64,000 bases of DNA, taken from Prevotella sp. E15-22. Its GTDB lineage: Bacteria > Bacteroidota > Bacteroidia > Bacteroidales > Bacteroidaceae. The stretch is from NCBI RefSeq assembly GCF_023204875.1, contig NZ_CP096247.1, forward strand, positions 3,100,001-3,164,000, in the 5' to 3' direction. Positions within the stretch are counted from its first letter, which is position 1, and the number at the start of each line of letters is the position of its first letter. The notes under the pieces are model-generated. The model ran no database searches. It had not been told where the DNA came from and was given only the letters and a program-made list of their open reading frames with translations. The position numbers and the translations under genes are program-made. Positions 35,045 through 43,064 of this stretch are shown here, piece by piece.

Positions 35045-35644
35045 ATGATGAACAATAAAGCACCGGTCATACTCATTGGCGAAAAGAGTGACAAGGTATT
35101 CCTGTTTGTGCATGGATTGCATGGACGCAAGGAAGAGGCATTGGCCTTTGCAGAGGAGGCTGTGCCCAATGGTTATCAAGTTTTGGGTATCGACCTGCCT
35201 GTAGAGCGCAAGCCTTGGGAGGTACTGCCTTTGCTGAATGATATCTGTGATTATCTATATGATAATTGGCAATCGGTTTCCGTTCGTGCTAATAGCATAG
35301 GCTCGTGGTTTACGTTGTTGGCTTTCCAGAGCAAGAAAGTGGAACAGGCATTACTTGTTTCTCCGATTCTCGATATGAAGCGGTTTATAGAGCTGATGCC
35401 ACAGCGTGAGGATGACTATTACGAGTGGGTTGTTAATAACCCTATTACTTGCTGGGATACACCCACATACATCCTTCGCCCAGAAGTGGACTTGATTGTC
35501 AGCGAGGAAGTAGGTCACGACTTCATCAGTCAGCATCAGTGCCAGGTCACCATCATGCCTGATGGAGAACATTGGTTTCATACGCCAGAACAGCTTGCTT
35601 TCCTGAAAGCATGGGAAGAGAAAACGATAATATCAAATGAATAG
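35045..35644 (+). CDS. Alpha/beta-hydrolase
   Basis: A 199-residue serine-hydrolase-fold protein (start ATG 35045 or 35048). Seen are an oxyanion region (FLFVHGLHGRKEEA), a nucleophile region ARANSIGSWFTLL where the usual GxSxG reads ANSIG, and a His in DGEHWFHT. The unusual elbow lowers confidence in activity. It begins with MMNNKAPV, the start shared by broken frames elsewhere in the region. A C-terminal remnant (TPEQLAFLKAWEEK) is found again at 38881-38922. It overlaps the acetyltransferase gene by 8 bases. Confidence 0.75.
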   Translation: MMNNKAPVILIGEKSDKVFLFVHGLHGRKEEALAFAEEAVPNGYQVLGIDLPVERKPWEVLPLLNDICDYLYDNWQSVSVRANSIGSWFTLLAFQSKKVEQALLVSPILDMKRFIELMPQREDDYYEWVVNNPITCWDTPTYILRPEVDLIVSEEVGHDFISQHQCQVTIMPDGEHWFHTPEQLAFLKAWEEKTIISNE

Positions 35645-36191
35645 AATTACAATGGAAACAAATCGTATCATATTGTGCCCTTGGCGCGAATCGGATGCGG
35701 AGACACTGTATAAATGGGCTTCTGATCCTGATGTGGGGCCTCGTGCAGGATGGCCACCTCATCAGAATGTGGAGGAGAGTCTGGAGATTATTCGCACTGT
35801 ATTTAATGACGTGCTGCACACATGGGCTATCGTTCTAAAAGAGACTGACGAACCTATTGGCGCTATGGGGTACGGCCCGTCGTGCGAGTGCGATCTGCCG
35901 GCCCGCGAGGGTGAACCGCTCATTGGTTATTGGGTGGCCAAGCCCTATTGGAATAAGGGCATCTGCACAGAGGCACTGCGCCTGATGTTAGACCACATCC
36001 GAGAATCGACGGACATCAAATCGCTCATTAGCGGCCACTTCGTAGATAATCCAGCTTCTGGTAGAGTAATGGAAAAGTGTGGTTTCGTTCCCACAGGCGA
36101 GATTTGCATAGACGAAAACCAGTATCAAGGTGAGAACAGGCCTATCAGAGTATTGAGATTAGAATTGTCATCATTGCATGGTGCTACATAG
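35637..36191 (+). CDS. GNAT-family acetyltransferase (RimJ-like)
   Basis: A 184-residue acetyltransferase with the GNAT pattern: N-terminal strand RIILCPWRESDAETLY, the acceptor strand IGAMGYG, the acetyl-CoA loop IGYWVAKPYWNKGICTEA and the C-terminal FVDNPASGRVMEKCGF. It resembles RimJ/RimL-like N-acetyltransferases. It could modify a small molecule or a protein terminus. The start overlaps the hydrolase end, so the two are co-translated. Confidence 0.88.
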   Translation: MNRITMETNRIILCPWRESDAETLYKWASDPDVGPRAGWPPHQNVEESLEIIRTVFNDVLHTWAIVLKETDEPIGAMGYGPSCECDLPAREGEPLIGYWVAKPYWNKGICTEALRLMLDHIRESTDIKSLISGHFVDNPASGRVMEKCGFVPTGEICIDENQYQGENRPIRVLRLELSSLHGAT

Positions 36192-36225
36192 ATGCGCGCT
36201 CCTGTAACTCACGATTAGCGCTCCC

Positions 36226-36291
36226 ATTCGTCACAAATCACTGCGGTTTATCCCAGATATTTGGCTGTCTCAGCAATTATGCGTTCCTTTG
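36226..36291 (+). promoter_or_regulatory. Paired-repeat upstream element, copy E, with promoter
   Basis: TCACAAAT at 36231 and TCCCAGAT at 36251 are 20 bases apart; TTTGG begins at 36260; the -7 box is TTCCTTTG at 36284-36291. From the -33 box onward it is nearly identical to the stretch at 40487-40525 (copy F). Confidence 0.78.
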
Positions 36292-36323
36292 CAGCGTCAA
36301 ATCATAATAAATAAAATATAATA

Positions 36324-36404
36324 ATGAAAGTGAAGGTTAATCTTGATGATAAAGATGCTTCGTGGCAGTATATTATCGAGCATTACGGAAATAATTTACA
36401 ATAG
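36324..36404 (+). CDS. Possible 26-residue small protein
   Basis: The frame MKVKVNLDDKDASWQYIIEH... runs from ATG 36324 to TAG 36404 directly after promoter copy E and 9 bases before the GyrI-like gene. It may be a leader or the remaining 5' end of a lost gene. Nothing else supports it. Confidence 0.35.
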   Translation: MKVKVNLDDKDASWQYIIEHYGNNLQ

Positions 36405-36413
36405 CAATAGAAT

Positions 36414-36869
36414 ATGAGAATAGAAGAAATCAATGGTGACGAGGTTATTTATATGCGTCGCACGGGACAATACGGTGAAGAAAACTATGAGCTGATGTGC
36501 AAAATGAAGGCATGGTCTAATGAACGAGGCTTGTTGACAGACGATGCTGTACTTTTTGGTATAGCCCTCGACAACCCACAATTCACTAAACCAAGCGAGT
36601 GTAGATATGATGTATGCCTATTAGCTTCAAGCGCAAAAGATATCGCAGTCGAAGACCAAGTAGAGACCCGGAACCTCTGCGGGGGCAAATATGCAGTCTT
36701 CACCATCAACCACACTAAAGATGCCGTAACAGATTTCTGGAAATCATTTCCGACAGAGATGGCCAACAACGGCGTGAAGATAGATTTTTCACGCCCAATA
36801 ATGGAAAGATATTCTGTCAAGATGGTGTCAAACGGCTTTTGCGAGATGTGTGTGCCTATAGTTGAATGA
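36414..36869 (+). CDS. GyrI-like effector-binding domain protein
   Basis: A 151-residue protein of the GyrI/SOUL-like effector-binding fold: VIYMRRTGQYGEENYELM at the N-terminus, FGIALDNPQF, YDVCLLASS and KYAVFTINHTKDAVTDFW. Stand-alone members bind or hydrolyse small lipophilic compounds; others are the ligand domain of AraC-type regulators. No DNA-binding domain is fused here. It lies in a cluster of small detoxification-type genes. Confidence 0.82.
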   Translation: MRIEEINGDEVIYMRRTGQYGEENYELMCKMKAWSNERGLLTDDAVLFGIALDNPQFTKPSECRYDVCLLASSAKDIAVEDQVETRNLCGGKYAVFTINHTKDAVTDFWKSFPTEMANNGVKIDFSRPIMERYSVKMVSNGFCEMCVPIVE

Positions 36870-36904
36870 TAAAAATATGAATAATCCATAAACATAGATA
36901 CACT

Positions 36905-37639
36905 ATGAAAGAAATGAAATTTTGTCAGAGTTGCGGCATGCCGCTAACCGAAGATGTTCTCGGCACGAATGCCGATGGCAGTAAGAATGAAGATTATTGC
37001 ATGTACTGCTATAAGGATGGGAAGTTCTTGCAGGACTGCACGATGGAAGAGATGATCGAACATTGTGCGCAGTTTATTGGTGCTGTCAACGAGGGGTTGG
37101 AGAAACCCATCACTAAAGAGGAGTACATCGGCATGATGAAAACGTATTTCCCCCAATTAAAGCGCTGGCGCAAAACGTTGGATATTAGTAACGATGAAGT
37201 CAAGAATGTTAACCCCGCTTTAGCCGGCGTTAAAGAACTCATTGCACAGATGGCCGACAAACTGCCCATCGCTTACATCTCATCAGTAGACCAAGAAGGT
37301 TTTCCTTGGACCAAGGCCATGCTGAAGCCACGCAAGCGTGAGGGTATCAAAACTTTCTACTTTACAACTAACACATTCTCAATACGTGTGGCCCAATACA
37401 AAGCCAACCCCAAAGCCAGCATCTATTTCTGTGATGCCGAAGGATTTAAGGGCATGATGCTCAGAGGTACGATGGAGGTACTGACGGATGCCGCCTCGAA
37501 GGAGATGATCTGGCGCGATGGCGACACAGAGTACTATCTCGGTGGTGTCACCGACCCTAACTATTGCGTACTCAAATTCACCGCCACCGATGGTCGATTC
37601 TATAGCGATTTTTATCCACGTAGTTTTGTGATTGAATAA
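36905..37639 (+). CDS. Zinc-ribbon + pyridoxamine-phosphate-oxidase-like protein, copy 2
   Basis: A 244-residue near copy of the protein at 34313, with the same CQSCGMPL and YCMYCYKDG ribbon and split-barrel domain and one added residue (MKEMKF). Differences are scattered, mostly at third codon positions, which suggests that both copies have been under selection since duplication. The duplicated segment continues into the next start codon and then breaks. It lacks a copy of its own of the paired-repeat element; it is read from copy E through the GyrI-like gene. Confidence 0.85.
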   Translation: MKEMKFCQSCGMPLTEDVLGTNADGSKNEDYCMYCYKDGKFLQDCTMEEMIEHCAQFIGAVNEGLEKPITKEEYIGMMKTYFPQLKRWRKTLDISNDEVKNVNPALAGVKELIAQMADKLPIAYISSVDQEGFPWTKAMLKPRKREGIKTFYFTTNTFSIRVAQYKANPKASIYFCDAEGFKGMMLRGTMEVLTDAASKEMIWRDGDTEYYLGGVTDPNYCVLKFTATDGRFYSDFYPRSFVIE

Positions 37640-37693
37640 ATGATGAACAATAAAGCACTTGTCGTTACCCAGTCATTTCGAGGTTCTGATTGA
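37640..37693 (+). pseudogene. Remnant start of hydrolase/isochorismatase gene
   Basis: The frame MMNNKALVVTQSFRGSD stops after 17 residues. Its first part matches the start of the hydrolase at 35045 and the bases AAAGCACTTGTCGTTA of the isochorismatase start at 11783. From 37688 on the sequence is the duplicated segment of 12583. It marks a recombination joint. Confidence 0.65.
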
Positions 37694-38840
37694 GAATACA
37701 ATTCTTAGAGGGAGCGACCGCTGTACATTCAGAATAATGCGATTAAGCGAATAACAAAGCATAAAGGTATTTATTTAAGGAAAAAATGAATATACTGATT
37801 CTCTCAGGAAGCCCTCGGAGGGGCGGCAATACGGACTTATTGGTGGAGGCGTTCGTCAAAGGTGTCTTGCAGAAACACCATGTAGAGGTCGTATCTGTAC
37901 ACGATTATAAGGTCAATCCCTGCATGGGCTGTAACGCCTGCTTCAGGAGCGAGCACCATCTTTGTGCTCAGAAGGATGATATGTCGGTTATCTATGAGAA
38001 GATGGCTCATGCCGATATTTTGGTAATTGCCTCGCCTGTGTATTTCTACGGACTGAGTGCACAGCTGAAGGCCGTCATCGACCGCTGTCATAATCCCGTC
38101 AGGGATACGTTCCCCATCAAGAAGATGGCGTTGCTGCTTGTTGGTGCTGCCACACTTCCTGAACTCTTCGACAGCATCCTCGTGCAATACCAGCTCTGCC
38201 TGAACTTCTTCAAGTTGGAGGATGCTGGTCGTGTGTTGGTTCGTGGTGTCAAGGATAAAGGCGATATCAAAAACACCAATGCCTTGAACGAGGCATTCGA
38301 GTTAGGACAACATATATAAGAAACATCATATGGCGATAACAAGCGAGCGACTAAAACAGACGTTTTCTGAGGGCGGTGCGCAGGAAATATATCAGGAAGT
38401 CAAGGCTGAGGGTGATTTCCTGGGCTTTGCACGACAGTATGTTTTCGATTCGGATTATCGTGTGACGAGGAGTGCCTTGTGGGGACTGACCAAGGCCACG
38501 AACGAAGAACTATCTGAATTGCAGGTGATATTTAATGAGTTGATTGACCAGGCCATGCAGACGGAGAACTCGTCCGTCAGGCGGCTAACGCTGAACATCA
38601 TCGAGCGATTGAAGATGAACGAGGAAGATCTGCGCACAGACTTCCTCGACTTCTGTTTCGAACATGCGGTCAGCATAGAGGAGTTCCCTGGCATCCAGAC
38701 GCTCTGCATGAAACTTGCCTATCGCATGTGCACCTTCTATCCTGAACTGACGGACGAGCTGAAGCGCACCCTCGAAGCGATGGAGATTGACTATTACAAG
38801 CCCGCCGTAAAGTGTCTGCGCAAAAGAATCCTCAGTGGGA
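37688..38840 (+). repeat. Duplicated segment, copy 2 (partner 12583-13735)
   Basis: Same order and orientation as copy 1, with scattered base changes. It begins inside the end of the Cys-rich gene (37688-37752) and carries full copies of the reductase and HEAT-like genes. Confidence 0.9.
37786..38319 (+). CDS. NADPH-dependent FMN reductase, duplicate
   Basis: A 177-residue copy of the protein at 12681 with the same flavin loop SGSPRRGGNT and Cys motif PCMGCNACFR. Changes cluster in the first half (SEHHLCAQKDDMSVI), while the second half is almost identical, which hints at partial gene conversion between copies. Confidence 0.87.
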   Translation: MNILILSGSPRRGGNTDLLVEAFVKGVLQKHHVEVVSVHDYKVNPCMGCNACFRSEHHLCAQKDDMSVIYEKMAHADILVIASPVYFYGLSAQLKAVIDRCHNPVRDTFPIKKMALLLVGAATLPELFDSILVQYQLCLNFFKLEDAGRVLVRGVKDKGDIKNTNALNEAFELGQHI

Positions 38841-38857
38841 AATTTAAATCAAAATGA
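38330..38857 (+). CDS. HEAT-like all-helical protein, duplicate
   Basis: A 175-residue copy of the protein at 13225, differing at few positions (VTRSALWG, YPELTDEL) and with a slightly different C-terminus (GKFKSK). It ends at the joint with a hydrolase remnant. Function unknown. Confidence 0.75.
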   Translation: MAITSERLKQTFSEGGAQEIYQEVKAEGDFLGFARQYVFDSDYRVTRSALWGLTKATNEELSELQVIFNELIDQAMQTENSSVRRLTLNIIERLKMNEEDLRTDFLDFCFEHAVSIEEFPGIQTLCMKLAYRMCTFYPELTDELKRTLEAMEIDYYKPAVKCLRKRILSGKFKSK

Positions 38858-38946
38858 TGGAAGAATTATATATCGGCTCTACACCAGAACAGCTTGCTTT
38901 CCTGAAAGCATGGGAAGAGAAAGTTGTTTTCATTTCGCACTCTTAA
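38854..38946 (+). pseudogene. Chimeric remnant with hydrolase C-terminus
   Basis: The 30-residue frame starts MMEELYIGS and then carries TPEQLAFLKAWEEK, the end of the hydrolase encoded at 35045-35644, followed by VVFISHS and a stop. It is a leftover of the cassette rearrangements in this cluster. Confidence 0.65.
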
Positions 38947-38957
38947 AAGAGTAGAAG

Positions 38958-39371
38958 ATGAATACAGGTTCGCTGACAGTTATGTTTGAGGATCCTTTCT
39001 GGATTGGTTTGTTTGAGCAAACCGACCATGAAGGGTTGCACGTTTGCAAGGTGACTTTTGGTGCCGAGCCGACGGACAAGGAGGTGATGGAGTTCATTGA
39101 TAAGAACTGGCATCTCCTCCAGTTCAGTCAGGCGGTTGAAGCCGAAAGGGATTCTGGGACAAAGATAAATCCCAAGCGACAACTACGCGAAGCCAAGAAG
39201 CAGATGCAGTCGCAGGGCATAGGTACCAAGTCGCAGCAGGCCCTGAAACTTCAACAGGAGCAGAACAAGATGGAGCGAAAACAGCGTTCAAAAGCCGAAC
39301 GCGAAGCCGAAAAACAACGTCAGTTCGACCTGCGCCAGGCCAAAAGGAAAGAGAAACATAGAGGACATTAA
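38958..39371 (+). CDS. YjdF-family protein (DUF2992)
   Basis: A 137-residue protein with a small N-terminal domain (GSLTVMFEDPFWIGLFEQ, VCKVTFGAEPTDKEVMEFI) and a long, highly charged helical tail, the hallmark of YjdF proteins. In Firmicutes these genes are controlled by a riboswitch that senses azaaromatic compounds; I see no such leader here. The function is unknown, probably in handling toxic aromatics, which fits the neighbours. Confidence 0.85.
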   Translation: MNTGSLTVMFEDPFWIGLFEQTDHEGLHVCKVTFGAEPTDKEVMEFIDKNWHLLQFSQAVEAERDSGTKINPKRQLREAKKQMQSQGIGTKSQQALKLQQEQNKMERKQRSKAEREAEKQRQFDLRQAKRKEKHRGH

Positions 39372-39385
39372 ATTGGAATACAATT

Positions 39386-39670
39386 ATGGTAAGAATTAAT
39401 AGTATGTTTAATGTAAAGGATGAGGCTGATGCTCAGCAGGTAAAGCAGATGGCACGGCAACTCATTGAGCAATCGCGTTTAGAAGAGGGCAACCTCTCTT
39501 ACGACCTTTTCCAGGGTAGTAGTCCAACATGCCTGTTGTTTTGCGAGACTTGGCTTGATAATGATGCCTTCAAGGCTCATGTCGCCAACCAGCACTACAC
39601 CACCATTATGCCAAAAATCAAGCAGCTCATCGTTGGCAATAAAGATCTTAAGATATTTGAGTATGAATAA
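39386..39670 (+). CDS. ABM-domain quinol monooxygenase-like protein
   Basis: A 94-residue ferredoxin-like ABM domain (MVRINSMFNVKDEADAQQ, GNLSYDLFQGSSPTCLLF, ETWLDNDAFKAHVANQHY), as in YgiN-type quinol monooxygenases. It probably acts on quinones or similar compounds as a dimer without a cofactor. The end overlaps the next gene by 8 bases. Confidence 0.87.
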   Translation: MVRINSMFNVKDEADAQQVKQMARQLIEQSRLEEGNLSYDLFQGSSPTCLLFCETWLDNDAFKAHVANQHYTTIMPKIKQLIVGNKDLKIFEYE

Positions 39671-40373
39671 TTCAAAAATAGACACGATAGAAATACAAAG
39701 CAAGGTACTTGGGAAAGCGATGGCAGTGATGGTCTATGTGCCTGCTGACTTTACGGAGGGGTTGCCTACGCTTTATTTCATGCACGGACGTAACGGTGAC
39801 GAGAAGATTATCCATGCACTTGATATACAGGCTGTCGCTGACAAGATGATTGCCGACGGGAGAATGCACCCGATACTAATTGCCTGTCCGAGAATGGAAG
39901 ATGCTTTGGGGCTAAACGCCTACGAGGATTATTTCTTTGGTGAAGTTTTGCCACATGTAGAGCAGCAGTACAAGACACGTAAACGCTATATTGGCGGTTG
40001 CTCGGCAGGCGGTTACATCGCCCTGAATTACGCATTGCGACATCCTACGATGTTTGAGCGTGTGGGTGGTCATATGCCTGCCATAGACGAGCAACTGGAT
40101 GATGAAGACCTGCATTATTTCGGCACACGCGAACAATGGGCGGCAAACAATCCGCTCTTTTTGGCCGAAAAACACTCTCTGCCAACTAAAATCGAGTTTT
40201 ATCTTGATGCGGGCAACGAAGATGAAGGTGGTTTCTATCGCGGATGTGCGCAACTGGCAGAAAGATTGGCAGCCCGTGGCGCTCAGGTTCAGAATCATTT
40301 AAACGAAGGACATCATACCATTGATTATATCAAAGCCCATTTGGAGGAATATCTTATGTTTTATGCTAAATAA
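39663..40373 (+). CDS. Esterase D-like alpha/beta-hydrolase
   Basis: Starting at ATG 39663 (MNNSKIDTIEIQSKVL), the 236-residue protein has the esterase D/feruloyl esterase fold: VMVYVPADFTEGLPTLYFMHG, nucleophile GGCSAGG, an Asp in FYLDAGNED and His in EGHHTIDY. The upstream in-frame extension overlaps the monooxygenase gene and is not likely. It hydrolyses carboxylic esters; the natural substrate is unknown. Confidence 0.88.
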   Translation: MNNSKIDTIEIQSKVLGKAMAVMVYVPADFTEGLPTLYFMHGRNGDEKIIHALDIQAVADKMIADGRMHPILIACPRMEDALGLNAYEDYFFGEVLPHVEQQYKTRKRYIGGCSAGGYIALNYALRHPTMFERVGGHMPAIDEQLDDEDLHYFGTREQWAANNPLFLAEKHSLPTKIEFYLDAGNEDEGGFYRGCAQLAERLAARGAQVQNHLNEGHHTIDYIKAHLEEYLMFYAK

Positions 40374-40455
40374 AAGTAGATTATGAGGTCCGATTACCAG
40401 TGTGGTGTAATGATACCCATAGAATAATTATCAAACACAAGAAAAGACAGATACG

Positions 40456-40541
40456 ATGAAAGTATTAGTAATAACAAGTCCAAGCATTTGGTTGTCTCAG
40501 CAATTATGCGTACCTTCGCAGCGGCTAACAAATAAAAAACG
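40456..40541 (+). pseudogene. Remnant flavodoxin start joined to promoter copy F
   Basis: ATG AAA GTA TTA GTA ATA ACA AGT encodes MKVLVITS, the start of a flavodoxin-like gene, but after about 25 bases the sequence changes at the word ATTTGG into the promoter shared with 36259-36300. It marks a recombination joint inside promoter copy F. Confidence 0.55.
40487..40518 (+). promoter_or_regulatory. Promoter copy F, upstream repeats lost
   Basis: TTTGG at 40487 and TACCTTCG at 40511-40518 have the same spacing as the other copies, and the stretch between them is nearly identical to copy E. The two TCnCA repeats that should lie at 40458 and 40478 are missing because other sequence is joined at ATTTGG. 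If the repeats are activator sites, this promoter should be uncoupled from the regulon. Confidence 0.65.
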
Positions 40542-41159
40542 ATGAAACAGGAAATCAGTCCCAAGGACACGAACAGGGCCATTGCCTTCGAGCTGTGGAC
40601 AAAGTCGCCCATGCCCATGGTGACACTCACCAAGACCTTCGACGTGACGCGACTGCGCAAGGCGAGCAGAAAGCGAAGGCTCAAGTTCAACATGCTACTG
40701 TGCTGGTGCATCGGTCAGGCTGCATCGAAGATTGAGGAGTTCTATATGTTGCCCCAAGATGGGAAACTGTACAAATACGACCGCATGGCCATCAACGTGA
40801 TAGCCGATAATGTCAAGGGCGGACTCAGCTTCTGCGATGTGGCTGTCAGCGACGACCTGGAGGCGTTTAATGCCAACTACATGCATCTGACGGAGACCAT
40901 CACCCAGACCTGTCAGGACATCCTCGACGATGAGGCCGTCATCGTGGGCACCTCGGCCGTCACGGGCACAGAGCTCGACAGCATCGTTAATCAATACAGC
41001 GGCATCTTCAACAATCCCTTCCTGGCTTGGGGCCGCTATCGCAAAGGCTGGCTGAAGACCACCCTCCCCATCTCCTTCCAGTTTCACCATGCCCAGATGG
41101 ACGGCAAGCATGCAGCCCGCTTTCTGGAAGAACTGCAAAAGACTATCAACGCGCTATGA
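40542..41159 (+). CDS. CatA-like O-acetyltransferase (chloramphenicol acetyltransferase family)
   Basis: A 205-residue protein of the CAT family with the catalytic HHxxxDG motif (FHHAQMDGKHAARF) near the C-terminus and the fold pattern RAIAFELW, VTLTKTFDVTRL, SVQF-type strands. It would move acetyl from acetyl-CoA to a hydroxyl group. It is not a close match to the classical resistance CATs by eye, so drug resistance cannot be claimed. Its stop overlaps the start of the next gene by 4 bases. Confidence 0.83.
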   Translation: MKQEISPKDTNRAIAFELWTKSPMPMVTLTKTFDVTRLRKASRKRRLKFNMLLCWCIGQAASKIEEFYMLPQDGKLYKYDRMAINVIADNVKGGLSFCDVAVSDDLEAFNANYMHLTETITQTCQDILDDEAVIVGTSAVTGTELDSIVNQYSGIFNNPFLAWGRYRKGWLKTTLPISFQFHHAQMDGKHAARFLEELQKTINAL

Positions 41160-41764
41160 ACATACTGATTATAAATGGCAGTCCCAGGAAGAAGGGACTC
41201 ATCTCGCAGATGCTTGGCATCATGCGTGAGGAAGCAGAAAAACGAGGTGACACGGTGGAGACGGTCTATACCAACGACCTGACCGTGAAGCCCTGCACAG
41301 GTTGTATGGCCTGTCGCACGAAGGGGAAGTGCGTACTGGCAGAGGACGATTCGCAACGGGTGCTGCAGATGATGCAGCAGGCTGATGCCATCATCATGGG
41401 AGCGCCCTGCTACTGGGGTAACATCCCAGGACAGATGAAGCTGATGTTCGACCGTCAGGTGTATGGCATGATGCGCGACACCCCTCGCTTTCCTGAGCCA
41501 CTGATGAAGGGCAAGAAGTGCATCCTCATCAGCACCTGCACCACGCCCTGGCCTTGGAACATCCTGTTCAAGCAGTCGCGTGGCGCCATCCGTGCCATGC
41601 GCGAAATAGCCCACTATGCAGGCTTTAACATCGTGAAAACCATCGAGCGTGGTGGCACAGCCATGCACCCCTTGCTGACAGAGAAAGACAAGCAGAAATG
41701 CCGCAAGGCAATTAGTTGTCTTGTTTTAAATAAGGTTGACACCAAAAGTTCAACATTATGGTGA
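41156..41764 (+). CDS. NADPH-dependent FMN reductase, 3' end supplied by IS
   Basis: A flavodoxin-fold reductase (NILIINGSPRKKGLIS, PCTGCMACRTKGKCV, GAPCYWGNIPGQMK) coupled to the acetyltransferase gene. The IS3-family element begins at about 41723, so the last 13 residues (NKVDTKSSTLW and before) are encoded by the IS. The core enzyme looks complete, with probably only the natural C-terminus lost. Confidence 0.83.
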   Translation: MNILIINGSPRKKGLISQMLGIMREEAEKRGDTVETVYTNDLTVKPCTGCMACRTKGKCVLAEDDSQRVLQMMQQADAIIMGAPCYWGNIPGQMKLMFDRQVYGMMRDTPRFPEPLMKGKKCILISTCTTPWPWNILFKQSRGAIRAMREIAHYAGFNIVKTIERGGTAMHPLLTEKDKQKCRKAISCLVLNKVDTKSSTLW

Positions 41765-42129
41765 AACAACCCAAAGAAAAATGTTATTCTAGAGATGTAA
41801 ATCTGATTAACGAGATGAAGGATGTCTTTGATATGCGTTATGTCCAGCACCTCCGTGAGAGTGAAATTTTATCACGTACAGGTCTAAATAGAACTCGTTA
41901 TTACAAAATTCTTCGTACCTTTGCTGCGGAATATCCAGATTTAGCAGATCAAATGAAGAAAAAAGGCAATGATGTAACTCCGGAGGACTACAAGAAGTTA
42001 CTTGAGGAGGTGTCAACCCTGAAGTCTCAACTGAAGAAAGAGAAGCTTCGTGCAGACTTCTATGAGGAGATGGTGGCTTTTGGCAAGGAAGTGTACGGCA
42101 TTGACTTAAAAAAAGCTGGCACCAAGTAG
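41758..42129 (+). CDS. IS3-family OrfA
   Basis: A 123-residue protein with a helix-turn-helix region (LRESEILSRTGLNRTRYYK) and a C-terminal coiled coil with heptad leucines (LLEEVSTLKSQLKKEKLRAD), as in OrfA of IS3 elements. It binds the IS ends and regulates transposition. Near its end seven A (42108-42114) allow a -1 shift into the orfB frame, which is open from there on. Confidence 0.88.
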   Translation: MVKQPKEKCYSRDVNLINEMKDVFDMRYVQHLRESEILSRTGLNRTRYYKILRTFAAEYPDLADQMKKKGNDVTPEDYKKLLEEVSTLKSQLKKEKLRADFYEEMVAFGKEVYGIDLKKAGTK

Positions 42130-43064
42130 TGAGTAGGCTTTACACTCGCGACGCGAAGGCTTATCCTGTCACGTCGCAGTGTGAGCTGCTTGGTGTGAGT
42201 ACACAGGCCTACTACAAACACGGCAACAGTCAGATGCGTAAGCTCGCAGAAGAGACATTTGTAGTGGAGTTTATCAAGAATATCCGCAAGAAGGACCGCG
42301 GCATGGGCGGTGGTCCGCTGTGGCATAAGTATACAGATACATTCGGCGAGGAACACAGTGTGGGCTACAACCGTTTCTACGACATCATTGACAAATACGG
42401 CTTGAAGGTGCGCAAGAAGAAGCGTCGTACCAGGACAACGGACTCCGACCACGACCTGCCCTTGTATCCCAACCTTGTGAAGAAGCTCATCCCGTTACGT
42501 CCCAACCAACTATGGGTGAGCGACATCACCTATATGGTCGTCTATCTCAATGGCCAGACTGGCGAGTACGATTTCTGCTACCTGTCGCTGGTGACGGACT
42601 ACTATACGAAAGAGATTATCGGCTGGTGCGTGGGCGATACGCTGGAGGCCAAGTTTGCCATTAACGCGCTCAACATGGCTTTGAAGCGTCTTGGCGGAAA
42701 TCCTGCCCATGACCTCATCCACCACTCTGACCGCGGCGTCCAATACGCCAGCTACGCCTATACGGATATTCTGAAAGCAAACAATATCAAGATCAGCATG
42801 ACTGAGTGTGGAGATCCCAAGGAGAATGCAGTAGCCGAACGTGTCAACGGCATTATCAAGAACGAATTGCTTATGGACATGTCGTTTTTCTCTATTGATG
42901 AGGTAAAAAGAGCCCTGAAAGTAGCTATTGACTTCTATAACAACGAGCGTCCACATATGAGCCTTGACTGGAAAACACCAGCTCAGGCTGCTCTCTGTAC
43001 TGGCGAATTGAAGAAGAAATGGAAGAGTCACAGAGAAATTGCACTCAAAGCTTTGGCTGCATAA
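42129..43064 (+). CDS. IS3-family transposase OrfB (DDE)
   Basis: A 311-residue DDE integrase-fold transposase. The catalytic acids are visible: Asp in WVSDITYM, Asp in HHSDRGVQY and Glu in ENAVAERVNGIIKNE. An HTH_21-type N-terminal region (GVSTQAYYKHG) is present. The frame is -1 relative to orfA and its first ATG is absent (it starts at GTG), so it is probably made as an OrfAB fusion by frameshifting at the A7 run. Confidence 0.93.
   Translation: MSRLYTRDAKAYPVTSQCELLGVSTQAYYKHGNSQMRKLAEETFVVEFIKNIRKKDRGMGGGPLWHKYTDTFGEEHSVGYNRFYDIIDKYGLKVRKKKRRTRTTDSDHDLPLYPNLVKKLIPLRPNQLWVSDITYMVVYLNGQTGEYDFCYLSLVTDYYTKEIIGWCVGDTLEAKFAINALNMALKRLGGNPAHDLIHHSDRGVQYASYAYTDILKANNIKISMTECGDPKENAVAERVNGIIKNELLMDMSFFSIDEVKRALKVAIDFYNNERPHMSLDWKTPAQAALCTGELKKKWKSHREIALKALAA

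Noticed and set aside
38958..39371. yjdF riboswitch upstream of the YjdF gene
   Set aside because: Only a 12-base gap follows the preceding remnant, and no conserved aptamer is visible.
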